A DNA stretch of 64,000 nt from JAAYPI01 sp036734385 (GCA_036734385.1 DAIMYQ010000005.1:14179-78178), one strand, 5' to 3'; shown: positions 53,884 through 62,507, counted from the first letter of the stretch. Notes: a model not told the origin generated them from the letters alone. A program made the numbers and translations.

Positions 53884-54867
53884 TTATGGAATTGACCTGA
53901 ATACTGTATTACGTAACAAAATCTCCCCAACAATGCAAAACAAAGCCATCAAGGCAAAAATGTGGTATAGTTCTTCTTTCTCACTAAATTCCTTGACATT
54001 TATCTTCGTCTTTTCCATTTTATCAATTTCATGATAAATGGATCGCAATGTTTTGGTATCTGTCGCCCTAAAATATTCGCCACCTGTCATGGAGGCAATT
54101 TGTTTTAAAGAAGGCTCATCAATATCAACATCTACATCTTGATAACGGACGCCGTAAGGTGTTTGAAATGGATATGGAGCTTTACCGTATGTTCCTACTC
54201 CAATAGCATAAACACGGATACCAAAACTCTTTGCAATTTCCGCTGCAGTAATTGGATCTATATCTCCTCTATTGTTTGAGCCATCTGTCAATAAAATGAT
54301 AACCTTTGATCTAGCCTGACTCGCTTTTATTCTATTTACTGCAGTAGCTAAGCCTGTTCCAATAGCAGTTCCATCTTCTATCATTCCACTCTGTATACCG
54401 GAAAATAGATTAATTAATTCTTTGTGATTAATCGTAATCGGACATTGCGTAAAACTTTCTCCTGAAAAAACGACCAAACCAATGTTATCATTTGGTCTTC
54501 CGGAAATAAATTCAACCGCAACGTCTTTCGCAGCACCTAAACGATTTGGACGTAAATCCTCAGCTAACATACTACTAGAAATATCCAATGTCATAACAAT
54601 ATCTATTCCTTCAGTAGTTTGACTGCTCCAATTATCGGTTTTTTGAGGACGTGCTAATGCAATAATTATCAAAGAAATGGCCAAACATCTCAAGACAAAG
54701 GAAAAATGACGAAAATAAATTTTAGTCGATTTTGAAGCCTTCAAAAAAACACGTGTAAATGGAAATTGTATTTCCGGAGTTATCGTGTGTTGTTTCCAAA
54801 TATACCATGCAATAATCGGAACCAATAAAAACAGCAAAAATAAATAATATGGATGTGCAAAAATCAT
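53884..54867 (-). CDS. batA: BatA, membrane-anchored von Willebrand A domain protein
   Basis: A 327-residue paralogue of BatB with the same layout: MIFAHPYYLFLLFLLV helix, a second helix near 57-72, VWA domain with MIDAS DISSS (95-99), VFSGESFTQCPIT and TDGSNNRGD, and a C-terminal helix. It overlaps the upstream gene at 54864-54867 by 4 bases, giving translational coupling. Both VWA proteins keep the metal-binding residues, suggesting ligand binding. Confidence 0.92.
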   Translation of the reverse strand: MIFAHPYYLFLLFLLVPIIAWYIWKQHTITPEIQFPFTRVFLKASKSTKIYFRHFSFVLRCLAISLIIIALARPQKTDNWSSQTTEGIDIVMTLDISSSMLAEDLRPNRLGAAKDVAVEFISGRPNDNIGLVVFSGESFTQCPITINHKELINLFSGIQSGMIEDGTAIGTGLATAVNRIKASQARSKVIILLTDGSNNRGDIDPITAAEIAKSFGIRVYAIGVGTYGKAPYPFQTPYGVRYQDVDVDIDEPSLKQIASMTGGEYFRATDTKTLRSIYHEIDKMEKTKINVKEFSEKEELYHIFALMALFCIVGEILLRNTVFRSIP

Positions 54868-55823
54868 ACTTCTTTTTCTTTTTCTGGTTGTTCAGGTACT
54901 ACTTCTTCCTGTTTTGTTTTATCTACCAAGATATACGCATTGACAAGACTTAAATCGTTTTCATTTTGTAAGGGAACGAATTTTGCAAATTTAACTAAAT
55001 CAGATAGTTTTAATACCTGATATAAATTATCTCTTACAAGTTTAGCTTCCGGTACAGAATTAATCGCCCTTAATATTTCATCAGAGGTCATTTCTAATGC
55101 CGAAATACCAAATCGATTTTGCATATATTCCCTTATAACGTCGGTAAGTTGAATATAAAACTCTTTTATATGACCTGTCTGCCATAGCTTTTCGGTTTTT
55201 ATTTTTTCCAACTTTCCAATAGCGACAACATGAGGAGGCAACTTTACTTCTTCTTTTGCAGGAAGAATAGTAATATCTTTTTTGAAAACATATTTCATTA
55301 ATAAATAAACTATTAAAGCAACTATGAGCAATGCTCCTAAAACTAGTCCAATCCACTTAAAAAGTTCTTTCCAACTAAATGGAGCATCCATTACCGATTT
55401 TATATCCTTAATATCATCTTTTTTCACATCTACCTTAACAGTATTTACCGTAAGTGCGATTGGGTTGGTTGCTGCAATCTGTTGACCTAAAGCAAAACGG
55501 ATGGATGGAATAGTATAATAACCACTATCAAAGGCAGTGATTAAATAATCCTGACTAATTTTAATTCGACCATTTTCTAAGTTTATTGTATCGGGCTTCA
55601 ATGCTTTTACAACTTCCACTCCTGAAACAACTGTATCACGAAAAATAGGCATTATGACTTTACCTTTTGCAGGCTGCAAAACCTCAAAATGCAACTTAGT
55701 CTGCTCTCCTATTTGAATTTGAGATGAATCCAAACGAGCAGAAACCGAAAAATCATTAGCAAAAACTCCGGCAGATAATGTTTCTAAAAAACAAATGAGA
55801 AATATTATAACTTTTTTATTCAT
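54864..55823 (-). CDS. Bat operon membrane protein with BatD-like N-terminal domain
   Basis: A 319-residue protein with a signal peptide, a beta-rich periplasmic domain (about 25-140; ARLDSSQIQIGEQTKLHFEV, which recalls the N-terminus of BatD), a single transmembrane helix near 160-185 (WIGLVLGALLIVALIVYLL) and a cytoplasmic helical domain containing EFYIQLTDVIREYMQNRFGI. It has no settled name. In similar operons it occupies this position between DUF58 and BatA. It starts 7 bases after the DUF58 gene and overlaps batA by 4. Confidence 0.72.
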   Translation of the reverse strand: MNKKVIIFLICFLETLSAGVFANDFSVSARLDSSQIQIGEQTKLHFEVLQPAKGKVIMPIFRDTVVSGVEVVKALKPDTINLENGRIKISQDYLITAFDSGYYTIPSIRFALGQQIAATNPIALTVNTVKVDVKKDDIKDIKSVMDAPFSWKELFKWIGLVLGALLIVALIVYLLMKYVFKKDITILPAKEEVKLPPHVVAIGKLEKIKTEKLWQTGHIKEFYIQLTDVIREYMQNRFGISALEMTSDEILRAINSVPEAKLVRDNLYQVLKLSDLVKFAKFVPLQNENDLSLVNAYILVDKTKQEEVVPEQPEKEKEV

Positions 55824-55830
55824 TTTCCAA

Positions 55831-56697
55831 TTAACTTCTAATTCGGAATAAATTCATAAGAGCCTTCACATAATCTTCTTCCGTATTTATCGAAACAGCA
55901 TCGACACCACACTTACTGAATGTTTTGTATACCATATTTTGGTGTTCTTGCCACTCATTGGCATACAAATTTCGAAGCTTTACATCAGACGTATCGACAT
56001 ACATAAAGTTACCCGTTTCAGCATCTTTCACTTTCATTAAACCCACATTAGGCATTTCAGTTTCTCTCCTATCGTACACCTGAAGAGCCACCAAATCATG
56101 CTTTTTATTGGCAATAGTCAAAGCCTTTTCAAAATCATCATCTACAAAGTCTGAAATCAGAAAAGCAGTACAACGCTTTTTTATAGCATTGGTAAAATAT
56201 TGTAATACCATAGAGATATTGGTTTTTCTACTCTTCGGAGTGAAATCTATCAACTCTCTAATTATGTACAAAATATGTTTTTTCCCTTTTTGCGGTGGTA
56301 TAAACTTCTCTATTTGATCGGAGAAAAAGACAACTCCAATCTTATCGTTGTTTTGTATTGCCGAAAAAGCCAATGTAGCAGCCACTTCTGTAATGATATT
56401 TTTTTTCGTTTTATCAACTGTTCCAAACTCTCTACTTCCCGAAACATCAATTAAAAGCATCACGGTAAGTTCTCGTTCCTCTTCAAATATCTTAACATAA
56501 GGATGATTAAAACGGGCGGTTACATTCCAATCAATACTACGGATGTCATCTCCAAATTGGTATTCCCTGACTTCCGAAAAAGCCATACCTCTACCCTTAA
56601 AAGCCGTGTGGTACTGTCCCGCAAATATATTTTGAGAGAGACCTCTGGTTTTTATTTCAACTTGTCGAACTCGTTTTAAAACTTCACTAGTTTCCAT
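55831..56697 (-). CDS. DUF58 protein of the moxR-bat operon
   Basis: A 288-residue soluble protein with the DUF58/VWA-like core: FKGRGMAFSEVREYQFGDDIRSIDWNVTAR (signature around residues 33-64, with the REYQFGDD and IDWN motifs), VMLLIDVSGSREFG and a C-terminal RVISDF-like LISDFVDDD. DUF58 proteins act with MoxR ATPases as paired chaperone-like modules. It starts 46 bases after moxR. Confidence 0.9.
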   Translation of the reverse strand: METSEVLKRVRQVEIKTRGLSQNIFAGQYHTAFKGRGMAFSEVREYQFGDDIRSIDWNVTARFNHPYVKIFEEERELTVMLLIDVSGSREFGTVDKTKKNIITEVAATLAFSAIQNNDKIGVVFFSDQIEKFIPPQKGKKHILYIIRELIDFTPKSRKTNISMVLQYFTNAIKKRCTAFLISDFVDDDFEKALTIANKKHDLVALQVYDRRETEMPNVGLMKVKDAETGNFMYVDTSDVKLRNLYANEWQEHQNMVYKTFSKCGVDAVSINTEEDYVKALMNLFRIRS

Positions 56698-56743
56698 TCA
56701 ATAAAATAATTAGTACACAAATAAATTCAAAATACCATAAAAA

Positions 56744-57739
56744 TCAAGGTACTTCTACTTTATTCAATATTTCACTAATAATCTCTTCCGAAGTAAGATT
56801 GTTTGCTTCTGCTTCATAACTCAAGCCAATACGATGACGTAAAACATCATAACAGATAGCACGAATATCTTCAGGAATAACATACCCCCTATGTTTGATA
56901 AATGCATAAGAACGAGCAGCTAAAGCTAAATTAATAGACGCACGAGGAGATGCACCAAACGAAATCATATCCTTTAAGTGTTCGAGTCCATATTCTTGTG
57001 GAAAACGAGTAGCAAAGACAATATCAACAATATATTTCTCAATTTTTTCATCCATATAAATTTCTCGAACAACATTACGTGCATCAATAATGTCTTGAGC
57101 CTTCAATACCGGCTTCATTTCGGGCATTTTTTCTCCAATATTCTGACGAATGATTAAACATTCCTCTTCTCTTTTTGGATAAGAAACAACTATCTTAAGC
57201 ATGAAACGGTCAACTTGAGCTTCAGGAAGAGGATATGTACCTTCTTGCTCAATAGGGTTTTGAGTAGCTAGTACAAGAAATGGTTCCGGCAATTTATAAG
57301 TGTGATCAGCAAGTGTTACTTGACGTTCTTGCATCGCTTCCAAAAGAGCACTCTGTACTTTTGCCGGAGCCCTGTTAATTTCATCTGCTAAAACGAAGTT
57401 AGCAAAAATAGGACCTTTTTTTACCAAGAATTCTTCTTTTTTCTGACTATAAATCATTGTTCCTACAACATCAGCAGGGAGCAAATCGGGCGTAAACTGA
57501 ATACGACTGTAATCTGCATCTATTAGTTGTGCCAGGGTTTTAATGGCTAACGTTTTTGCCAACCCAGGGACACCTTCGAGCAAAATATGTCCATCGGAAA
57601 GTAAGCCAATGAACAACGACTCCACCAAATGTTTTTGTCCTATAATCACTTTGTCCATGCCCATTGCAAGAACATCTATAAAAGCACTTTGTTTCTCAAT
57701 ACGTGCATTTAGTTCCCTAATGTCTACTACTTGACTCAT
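56744..57739 (-). CDS. moxR: MoxR-family AAA+ ATPase
   Basis: A 331-residue MoxR ATPase. It has Walker A GVPGLAKT, Walker B FVLADEINRAP, sensor 1 VLATQNPIEQEG and sensor 2 GASPRASINLALAARS. It probably supplies energy to the Bat complex. It is the first gene of the nine-gene minus-strand run ending with PAP2. A near-consensus -7 box (one mismatch) lies at 57766-57773, which I do not list separately. Confidence 0.94.
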   Translation of the reverse strand: MSQVVDIRELNARIEKQSAFIDVLAMGMDKVIIGQKHLVESLFIGLLSDGHILLEGVPGLAKTLAIKTLAQLIDADYSRIQFTPDLLPADVVGTMIYSQKKEEFLVKKGPIFANFVLADEINRAPAKVQSALLEAMQERQVTLADHTYKLPEPFLVLATQNPIEQEGTYPLPEAQVDRFMLKIVVSYPKREEECLIIRQNIGEKMPEMKPVLKAQDIIDARNVVREIYMDEKIEKYIVDIVFATRFPQEYGLEHLKDMISFGASPRASINLALAARSYAFIKHRGYVIPEDIRAICYDVLRHRIGLSYEAEANNLTSEEIISEILNKVEVP

Positions 57740-57834
57740 TTTTATTTAAATTTTAATTATCGACACGAAATTATATAATATTGAAGAATTATAGTTTTAA
57801 AAGCCTGTTAAAAAGGCTTAAGCATTTGTTAAAC

Positions 57835-57875
57835 AAAAAGTAGCCATACTAAATCAAGTATGACTACCTTTTTTA
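57835..57875 (-). terminator. Terminator after the HU/LysM gene
   Basis: AAAAAG-TAG-CATACT pairs with AGTATG-CTA-CTTTTTT, a long stem with a mismatch and a bulge and a short loop, followed on the minus strand by A/T-rich sequence. It lies 8 bases after the stop codon of the HU/LysM gene. Confidence 0.65.
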
Positions 57876-57882
57876 TAGCAAA

Positions 57883-58911
57883 TTATTTGTATTTTTCGGC
57901 TAATTCCAAAGCCTTGTCTATGGCTTTCTGACTTTTAGGATTAACTAACGAATAATCCAAATCTGGAACAACAAGCATCATTCCATCATGTATATCGTTC
58001 GGAGATTTCATTGAACCTCTATTTGCGTCATATATGTACACCCAAAAAGCTTTATGACCATAAACCCTTTTAGAAATTGTAGTCAACCTGCTACCATCTT
58101 TTACAATAACCGTTTCCTTAATTGACGCTTTTTTTACAAGTTCTCTAGAATATTGAAGTTCTTGAACGGGTGGATTAACTGGTTCAGATGCCAAATATTG
58201 CAAGGAATCATAGGTTAATGTATCTTCAGGAAATTCAGTAATAGGAATTATTGTTTCAGGTTTAACCGTGTCAGTCGGAACAATTTGCTCTTTTTCCAAA
58301 GGAACATATTTATTTACAAGCTGAGATATACTATCTCTATAATAATAAGCTCCCGCAACGAATAGCAAAACAAAAATGATTAAAATAAAAAAAACGATTC
58401 TCTTCTTATATTTTTTCTTTGGGGGCTCGTTATCTGTACATTTAGGTTTCAGAAATTCTCCGGATTCTTTTGTTGTAACTTCCTTTTCGGAAATAGAAAC
58501 TTCTTTCTCTGAAATCGGAATATAAGTTTCTGAGAAGGAATTGGCAACAATTTCGTTTTTTTCAGTTTGTGTTTGTTCCTGTTCCTCTGTGTCAATTTCG
58601 ACTGTACTCAGGTGTGAATAAGGCTTATTTACAGCATCCTTTAAATCATTTTCAGGAATAAAAACAACCCTATTATGCCCGGGGATGACAAATTCTTCTT
58701 GGTTTTTTACATTTACACTCTTACGTTCTTCATTCCACATAACTTTAAAGGTACCCAACCCTTTAATTTTCACAAAGCCATCCTTTTCCAAATATTCTTG
58801 AATTACTTGAATTAATTCATGCAAAAACTCTTCCGTGAATTTTTTTGTAAAATCGGTCTGACGAGATACTACATCTACCAATTCTTGAATGGATGTTCTT
58901 TTATTTTCCAT
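57883..58911 (-). CDS. HU-like DNA-binding domain fused to transmembrane helix and LysM domain
   Basis: A 342-residue protein of unusual layout. Residues 1-95 are HU/IHF-like: SIQELVDVVSRQTDFTKKF, then VKIKGLGTFKV and VIPGHNRVVFIPENDLKDAV. A charged linker (about 105-160) is followed by a lysine-rich KKKYKKR and one transmembrane helix (171-190). The C-terminal part has a proline/threonine linker and a LysM domain (about 268-317; DGSRLTTISKRVYGHKAFW). Positive charges before the helix put the HU part in the cytoplasm and the LysM part in the periplasm. The protein may therefore tether DNA to the cell wall; that role is inference. It overlaps the HU gene start-to-stop by 11 bases. Confidence 0.85.
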   Translation of the reverse strand: MENKRTSIQELVDVVSRQTDFTKKFTEEFLHELIQVIQEYLEKDGFVKIKGLGTFKVMWNEERKSVNVKNQEEFVIPGHNRVVFIPENDLKDAVNKPYSHLSTVEIDTEEQEQTQTEKNEIVANSFSETYIPISEKEVSISEKEVTTKESGEFLKPKCTDNEPPKKKYKKRIVFFILIIFVLLFVAGAYYYRDSISQLVNKYVPLEKEQIVPTDTVKPETIIPITEFPEDTLTYDSLQYLASEPVNPPVQELQYSRELVKKASIKETVIVKDGSRLTTISKRVYGHKAFWVYIYDANRGSMKSPNDIHDGMMLVVPDLDYSLVNPKSQKAIDKALELAEKYK

Positions 58912-59194
58912 GTGGTAATACGTTTTTTATTTTTTCTTTGTAGGTATTACTTGTTCTAAAACCAAGAACTAGCTTCGGCGGAACTATCATCTTCTTCTTT
59001 GTGGAAGGATTCACGACAACTCGTTCATTTTTTTTTCTTACTTCAAACGATCCAAAACCTTGTATAGAAACATCATTACCTTGAGAAAGGGAATCAGATA
59101 GAGCCTCAACGGTTTTTTCCAAAACAGCAGATACATCCTTCTGTGTTATTTTAAGGCGTTTGGCAATTTCTGCCAATAATTCTTTATTATTCAC
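58901..59194 (-). CDS. HU-family DNA-binding protein
   Basis: A 97-residue HU/IHF-like protein with N-terminal helices (NNKELLAEIAKRLKITQKDV), the dimer core VSIQGFGSFEVRKKNERVVVNPSTKKKMIVPP, and a C-terminal helix. It starts with GTG at 59194, the only start in frame with the family N-terminus. A promoter box lies at the end of rimO (59219-59226), so it may have its own transcript in addition to read-through from ftsY-rimO. Its 3' end overlaps the HU/LysM gene by 11 bases, suggesting coupled synthesis. Confidence 0.92.
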   Translation of the reverse strand: MNNKELLAEIAKRLKITQKDVSAVLEKTVEALSDSLSQGNDVSIQGFGSFEVRKKNERVVVNPSTKKKMIVPPKLVLGFRTSNTYKEKIKNVLPHGK

Positions 59195-59218
59195 AATATC
59201 ACCATTTTAAGACATACG

Positions 59219-59226
59219 CAAATATA
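59219..59226 (-). promoter_or_regulatory. Putative internal promoter before HU, -7 box
   Basis: The minus strand reads TATATTTG, an exact TAnnTTTG match just after the rimO stop and 25 bases before the HU start. No -33 TTG at the ideal distance. Confidence 0.45.
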
Positions 59227-59230
59227 TAAA

Positions 59231-60532
59231 TTATTTTTGAATTTGTGCATACAAATCAAATTCTTCAGCCCCGATAATTTTAGCTGTATAAAACTCTCCT
59301 ATCAACAATTCTCCGTCTGCTCTATTAATAAGAATTTCAGTATCAACCTCCGGCGAATCATATTCAGAACGAGCTATATAATAATCATCATCCAAACTAT
59401 CTACGATGATTTTAAAGCTCTTTCCTATTTTTTGCTGATTGATTTCTAAAGAGATTTGCTGTTGAATTTTCATAATCTCGCTAACTCTCTGTTGTTTAAT
59501 CTCATACGGAATATTATCATCGTAATGTAAATTCGAATATGTACCATCTTCATCCGAATAAGCAAACGCTCCCAAACGTTCAAAACGCATCTCGCGAATA
59601 AAGGTCTTTAGTTCCTCGACATCATCTTCCGTTTCCCCTGGATGTCCCAGCAATAATGTTGTGCGAATATGTATATCAGGAACCTCGCATCTTAGCATTT
59701 TCACCAATTCATAGGTTTGTTGAGAACTTACACCCCTTCTCATCTTCTTCAACATATTATCAGAGATATGTTGCAATGCAATATCCAAATAGTTACACAC
59801 ATTTTCTCGCTCACGCATTACTTTAAAAAGGTCAGTAGGAAAACCTGCAGGATAAAGATAGTGCAATCTCAACCATTCAACACCTTTGATATCAGCCAAA
59901 CGATTCGTCAGTTCTGCCAGTTTAAGTCCTTTATATCGATCAAATCCGTAATAAGACAAATCTTGTGCTATAAGCTGAAATTCTTTTACACCTTGAGAAA
60001 CTAGCCATTTTATCTCTTCCTCTATATCCTCCATTGGACGACTTTGATATTTCCCTGTAATTAATGGAATAGCACAATAGGAACAAGTACGATTGCAACC
60101 TTCGGCTATTTTAACATAGGAATAATGCGATGGTGTTGTGATATTTCTTTGAAGACTTAAATCAGAGTGAAACTCTTTTCCCAAATCCTTTATTAATTCG
60201 TTGTAATTAAATTTTCCGTAAAACTTATCTACTTCCGGTATTTCAACAGACAATTCTTTTAAATAGCGTTCTGAAAGGCAGCCCATTACAAAAAGCTTCT
60301 TGATTTTTTTCTTAGATTTTTTTTGAGCAAACTGCAATATCATATCAATACTTTCTTCTTTGGCATCACCAATGAAGCCACAAGTATTGATAACGACTAT
60401 TTCTCCATTGGCTTTTTCAGCATCATGTTTCACTGCATATCCAACAGCTTGCAACTGACGCATAAGATGCTCCGTATCAACTAAATTTTTAGAACATCCT
60501 AACGTAATTAAATCTATTTGATTTTTTATCAT
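59231..60532 (-). CDS. rimO: Ribosomal protein uS12 methylthiotransferase RimO
   Basis: RimO adds a methylthio group to an Asp of ribosomal protein S12. The 433-residue protein has the N-terminal UPF0004 domain (TLGCSKNLVDTE, then VINTCGFIGDAKEESID and VMGCLSERY, with three cluster cysteines), the radical SAM domain with EGCNRTCSYCAIPLITG (CxxxCxxC), and a C-terminal TRAM domain. All family marks are present. It starts 7 bases after ftsY and forms an operon with it. Confidence 0.96.
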   Translation of the reverse strand: MIKNQIDLITLGCSKNLVDTEHLMRQLQAVGYAVKHDAEKANGEIVVINTCGFIGDAKEESIDMILQFAQKKSKKKIKKLFVMGCLSERYLKELSVEIPEVDKFYGKFNYNELIKDLGKEFHSDLSLQRNITTPSHYSYVKIAEGCNRTCSYCAIPLITGKYQSRPMEDIEEEIKWLVSQGVKEFQLIAQDLSYYGFDRYKGLKLAELTNRLADIKGVEWLRLHYLYPAGFPTDLFKVMRERENVCNYLDIALQHISDNMLKKMRRGVSSQQTYELVKMLRCEVPDIHIRTTLLLGHPGETEDDVEELKTFIREMRFERLGAFAYSDEDGTYSNLHYDDNIPYEIKQQRVSEIMKIQQQISLEINQQKIGKSFKIIVDSLDDDYYIARSEYDSPEVDTEILINRADGELLIGEFYTAKIIGAEEFDLYAQIQK

Positions 60533-60539
60533 GAAAAGA

Positions 60540-61490
60540 TTATCCCAATAATGATTCTACAAATTCCTTCTTATCAAACAATTGCAAATCTTCCATTTTT
60601 TCACCCAGTCCAATATATTTAACCGGAATTTTAAATTGATCAGAAATACCTATAACAACTCCACCTTTGGCGGTTCCATCTAATTTGGTTATTGCCAACG
60701 ATGTAATTTGAGTTGCCTTTGTAAATTGTTTGGCCTGTTCAAATGCATTTTGTCCTGTAGAACCATCAAGAACAAGAAGAACCTCGTGTGGTGAATTAGG
60801 AATAATCTTTTGCATCACATTCTTGATCTTAGTAAGTTCATTCATCAGATTCACTTTATTATGCAAACGTCCCGCTGTATCTATTATAACTATATCAGCA
60901 TCATTTGCTTTAGCCGAAGCCAAGGTATCATAAGCTACAGAGGCTGGATCCGACCCCATTTTTTGTTTGATAACAGGAACTCCTACCCTTTCTCCCCAAA
61001 TGACAAGCTGATCTACTGCTGCTGCACGAAATGTGTCGGCAGCACCTAAATATACTTTTTTACCTGCTTGTTTAAACTGATACGCCAACTTTCCGATAGT
61101 GGTTGTTTTACCAACACCATTTACGCCAACCACCATAATTACATATGGTTTAGACGAATATTCGTCATCAAAATTAGCCAAAGTATCACCATTATTTTCC
61201 GTAAGTAATCCTACAATTTCTTCTTTCAATATGGCATTTAACTCATCTGTATTAACATACTTATCAGCTGATGCACGCCTTTCTATACGTTTAATGATAC
61301 GCAAGGTTGTCTCTACACCAACATCCGAAGAAATAAGAGCTTCTTCAAGATTATCCAAGACCTCATCATCAACCTTGGACTTGCCAACCACAGCACGTGT
61401 TATTTTAGTAAAAACACTATTCTTCGTTTTTGCAAGACCTTGATCTAATGTTTCTTTCTTTTCTTTGGAAAAAAAATTAAAAATCCCCAT
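60540..61490 (-). CDS. ftsY: Signal recognition particle receptor FtsY
   Basis: FtsY is the SRP receptor at the inner membrane. The 316-residue protein has only a short N-terminal region before the N domain, and lacks the long acidic A domain of E. coli FtsY. The G domain shows GVNGVGKTTTIGKLA, DTFRAAAVDQL, DTAGRLHNKVNLM, TKLDGTAKGG and a C-terminal GLGEKMEDLQLFDKKEFV. It has a promoter at 61544-61577 and lies downstream of a terminator separating it from the rpm genes. Confidence 0.96.
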   Translation of the reverse strand: MGIFNFFSKEKKETLDQGLAKTKNSVFTKITRAVVGKSKVDDEVLDNLEEALISSDVGVETTLRIIKRIERRASADKYVNTDELNAILKEEIVGLLTENNGDTLANFDDEYSSKPYVIMVVGVNGVGKTTTIGKLAYQFKQAGKKVYLGAADTFRAAAVDQLVIWGERVGVPVIKQKMGSDPASVAYDTLASAKANDADIVIIDTAGRLHNKVNLMNELTKIKNVMQKIIPNSPHEVLLVLDGSTGQNAFEQAKQFTKATQITSLAITKLDGTAKGGVVIGISDQFKIPVKYIGLGEKMEDLQLFDKKEFVESLLG

Positions 61491-61543
61491 AATAGCAAAT
61501 TAAGTAATGAGATATAATTTGTTGCTAAACAACAGCAAGCATA

Positions 61544-61577
61544 CAAAGGTACAAAAAATAGTAATCTTATACATCAA
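61544..61577 (-). promoter_or_regulatory. Promoter of ftsY-rimO
   Basis: The minus strand has TACCTTTG (61544-61551), an exact TAnnTTTG match, and TTG at 61575-61577, a 23-base spacer at the long end of the usual range. The leader would be about 47 bases. Confidence 0.55.
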
Positions 61578-61597
61578 ATAACTAGAGTTTGACACAA

Positions 61598-61633
61598 ATA
61601 AAGCCTCTTAAGTAGTTACTTAAGAGGCTTTAT
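61598..61633 (-). terminator. Terminator of the rpmB-rpmG-DUF4295 operon
   Basis: A 17-bp perfect inverted repeat (61598-61614 / 61617-61633), core AAAGCCTCTTAAG. It lies 24 bases after the DUF4295 stop and before the ftsY promoter, so it separates the two transcripts. Confidence 0.8.
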
Positions 61634-61657
61634 ATATCGTGAAAATTCTTTATACGA

Positions 61658-61810
61658 TTATTTTGCTAAAAAATCTTTTACTTTTTCATTTAATACTATT
61701 TCTTCTTGGAACATATATGCCCCTGTCTTAGGCGATTTTACCATTTTGATAACCTTCGCAAAAGCACGACCTTCTCCTTTTTGTAAAGACGCAACTACTT
61801 TTTTTGCCAT
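61658..61810 (-). CDS. DUF4295 small basic protein
   Basis: A 50-residue basic protein (MAKKVVASLQKGEGRAFAKV... FLAK) fitting DUF4295, a Bacteroidetes family encoded with rpmB and rpmG. It starts 8 bases after the rpmG stop and ends 24 bases before the operon terminator. The small size, basic character and constant location next to L28 and L33 suggest a ribosome-associated protein. It is short enough to be missed by a simple ORF cutoff of 60 residues. Confidence 0.88.
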   Translation of the reverse strand: MAKKVVASLQKGEGRAFAKVIKMVKSPKTGAYMFQEEIVLNEKVKDFLAK

Positions 61811-61818
61811 GACTTATT

Positions 61819-62007
61819 CTATTTAATTTCTTTATGAACTGTTACTTTCTTAAGAATTGGATTATATTTTTTAAGCTCCAATCTCTCCGTCGTATTTTTT
61901 CTATTCTTCGTCGTAATATAACGAGAAGTTCCAGGCATACCACTTGTTTTATGTTCGGTACATTCAAGAATTACTTGAATTCTATTTCCTTTTGCTTTTT
62001 TTGCCAT
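61819..62007 (-). CDS. rpmG: 50S ribosomal protein L33
   Basis: A 62-residue protein with the L33 pattern: MAKKAKGNRIQVILECTEHK, GTSRYITTKNRKNTTERLELKKYNP and VTVHKEIK. The zinc-binding cysteine pairs are reduced to a single Cys, the C- form. It starts 27 bases after rpmB and is followed by DUF4295. Confidence 0.96.
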   Translation of the reverse strand: MAKKAKGNRIQVILECTEHKTSGMPGTSRYITTKNRKNTTERLELKKYNPILKKVTVHKEIK

Positions 62008-62034
62008 TTTTTTATCTCCCCTGTTAACCGTTAA

Positions 62035-62268
62035 TTATAAGTATCCCTTTTCCGCTGCTCTTTTTATAGCCGCATCCAAACCCATTTTGTTAATCACACG
62101 AAGACCATTGGCCGAGATGTTAAGACTAACCCAACAATCTTGTTCTACCCAATAAAATTTCTTAGTAAAAAGGTTGATATTGAATCTTCTTTTTGTTCTT
62201 CTCTTTGAGTGAGAAACATTATTGCCAACCATGGCTTGTTTTCCCGTAATCTGACAAATTTTTGACAT
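62035..62268 (-). CDS. rpmB: 50S ribosomal protein L28
   Basis: A 77-residue protein, the start of the operon: MSKICQITGKQAMVGNNVSHS, KRRTKRRFNINLFTKKF and the C-terminal GLRVINKMGLDAAIKRA, all L28. The single N-terminal Cys is present. The leader of about 185 bases from the predicted promoter contains two near-identical 16-base motifs. Confidence 0.97.
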   Translation of the reverse strand: MSKICQITGKQAMVGNNVSHSKRRTKRRFNINLFTKKFYWVEQDCWVSLNISANGLRVINKMGLDAAIKRAAEKGYL

Positions 62269-62296
62269 CGCTGTATCTTTAAATGTATTTATTTTT

Positions 62297-62420
62297 CAAA
62301 ATAGAGTGCAAAGAAAATACTTTTTTTGCTAAAAACAAAAAAAAGAACCAACAAATTACAAAAAAGAATTCACGAAACTTAACTGTATAGAGTTCTCTTT
62401 CACTCAAAATCGAGTGCAAA
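62297..62420 (-). repeat. Pair of near-identical 16-base motifs in the rpmB leader
   Basis: CAAAATAGAGTGCAAA (62297-62312) and CAAAATCGAGTGCAAA (62405-62420) differ at one base. On the minus strand they read TTTGCACTC followed by an AT-rich stretch, the same TTTGCACTC seen at the tRNA promoter (30012-30020). They may be tandem promoters or leader elements. Confidence 0.6.
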
Positions 62421-62454
62421 TTTCGCCATTTTTTCGCAAATTAGCAAACTTTTG

Positions 62455-62483
62455 CAAAGTTATCTCTCCCATTTTATTAACAA
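62455..62483 (-). promoter_or_regulatory. Putative promoter of the rpmB operon
   Basis: The minus strand has TAACTTTG (62455-62462) with TTG (62481-62483), an 18-base spacer. It is back to back with the plus-strand promoter at 62508-62536. Confidence 0.6.
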
Positions 62484-62507
62484 GCAAAAATCAAAATAGA
62501 AGGCATC

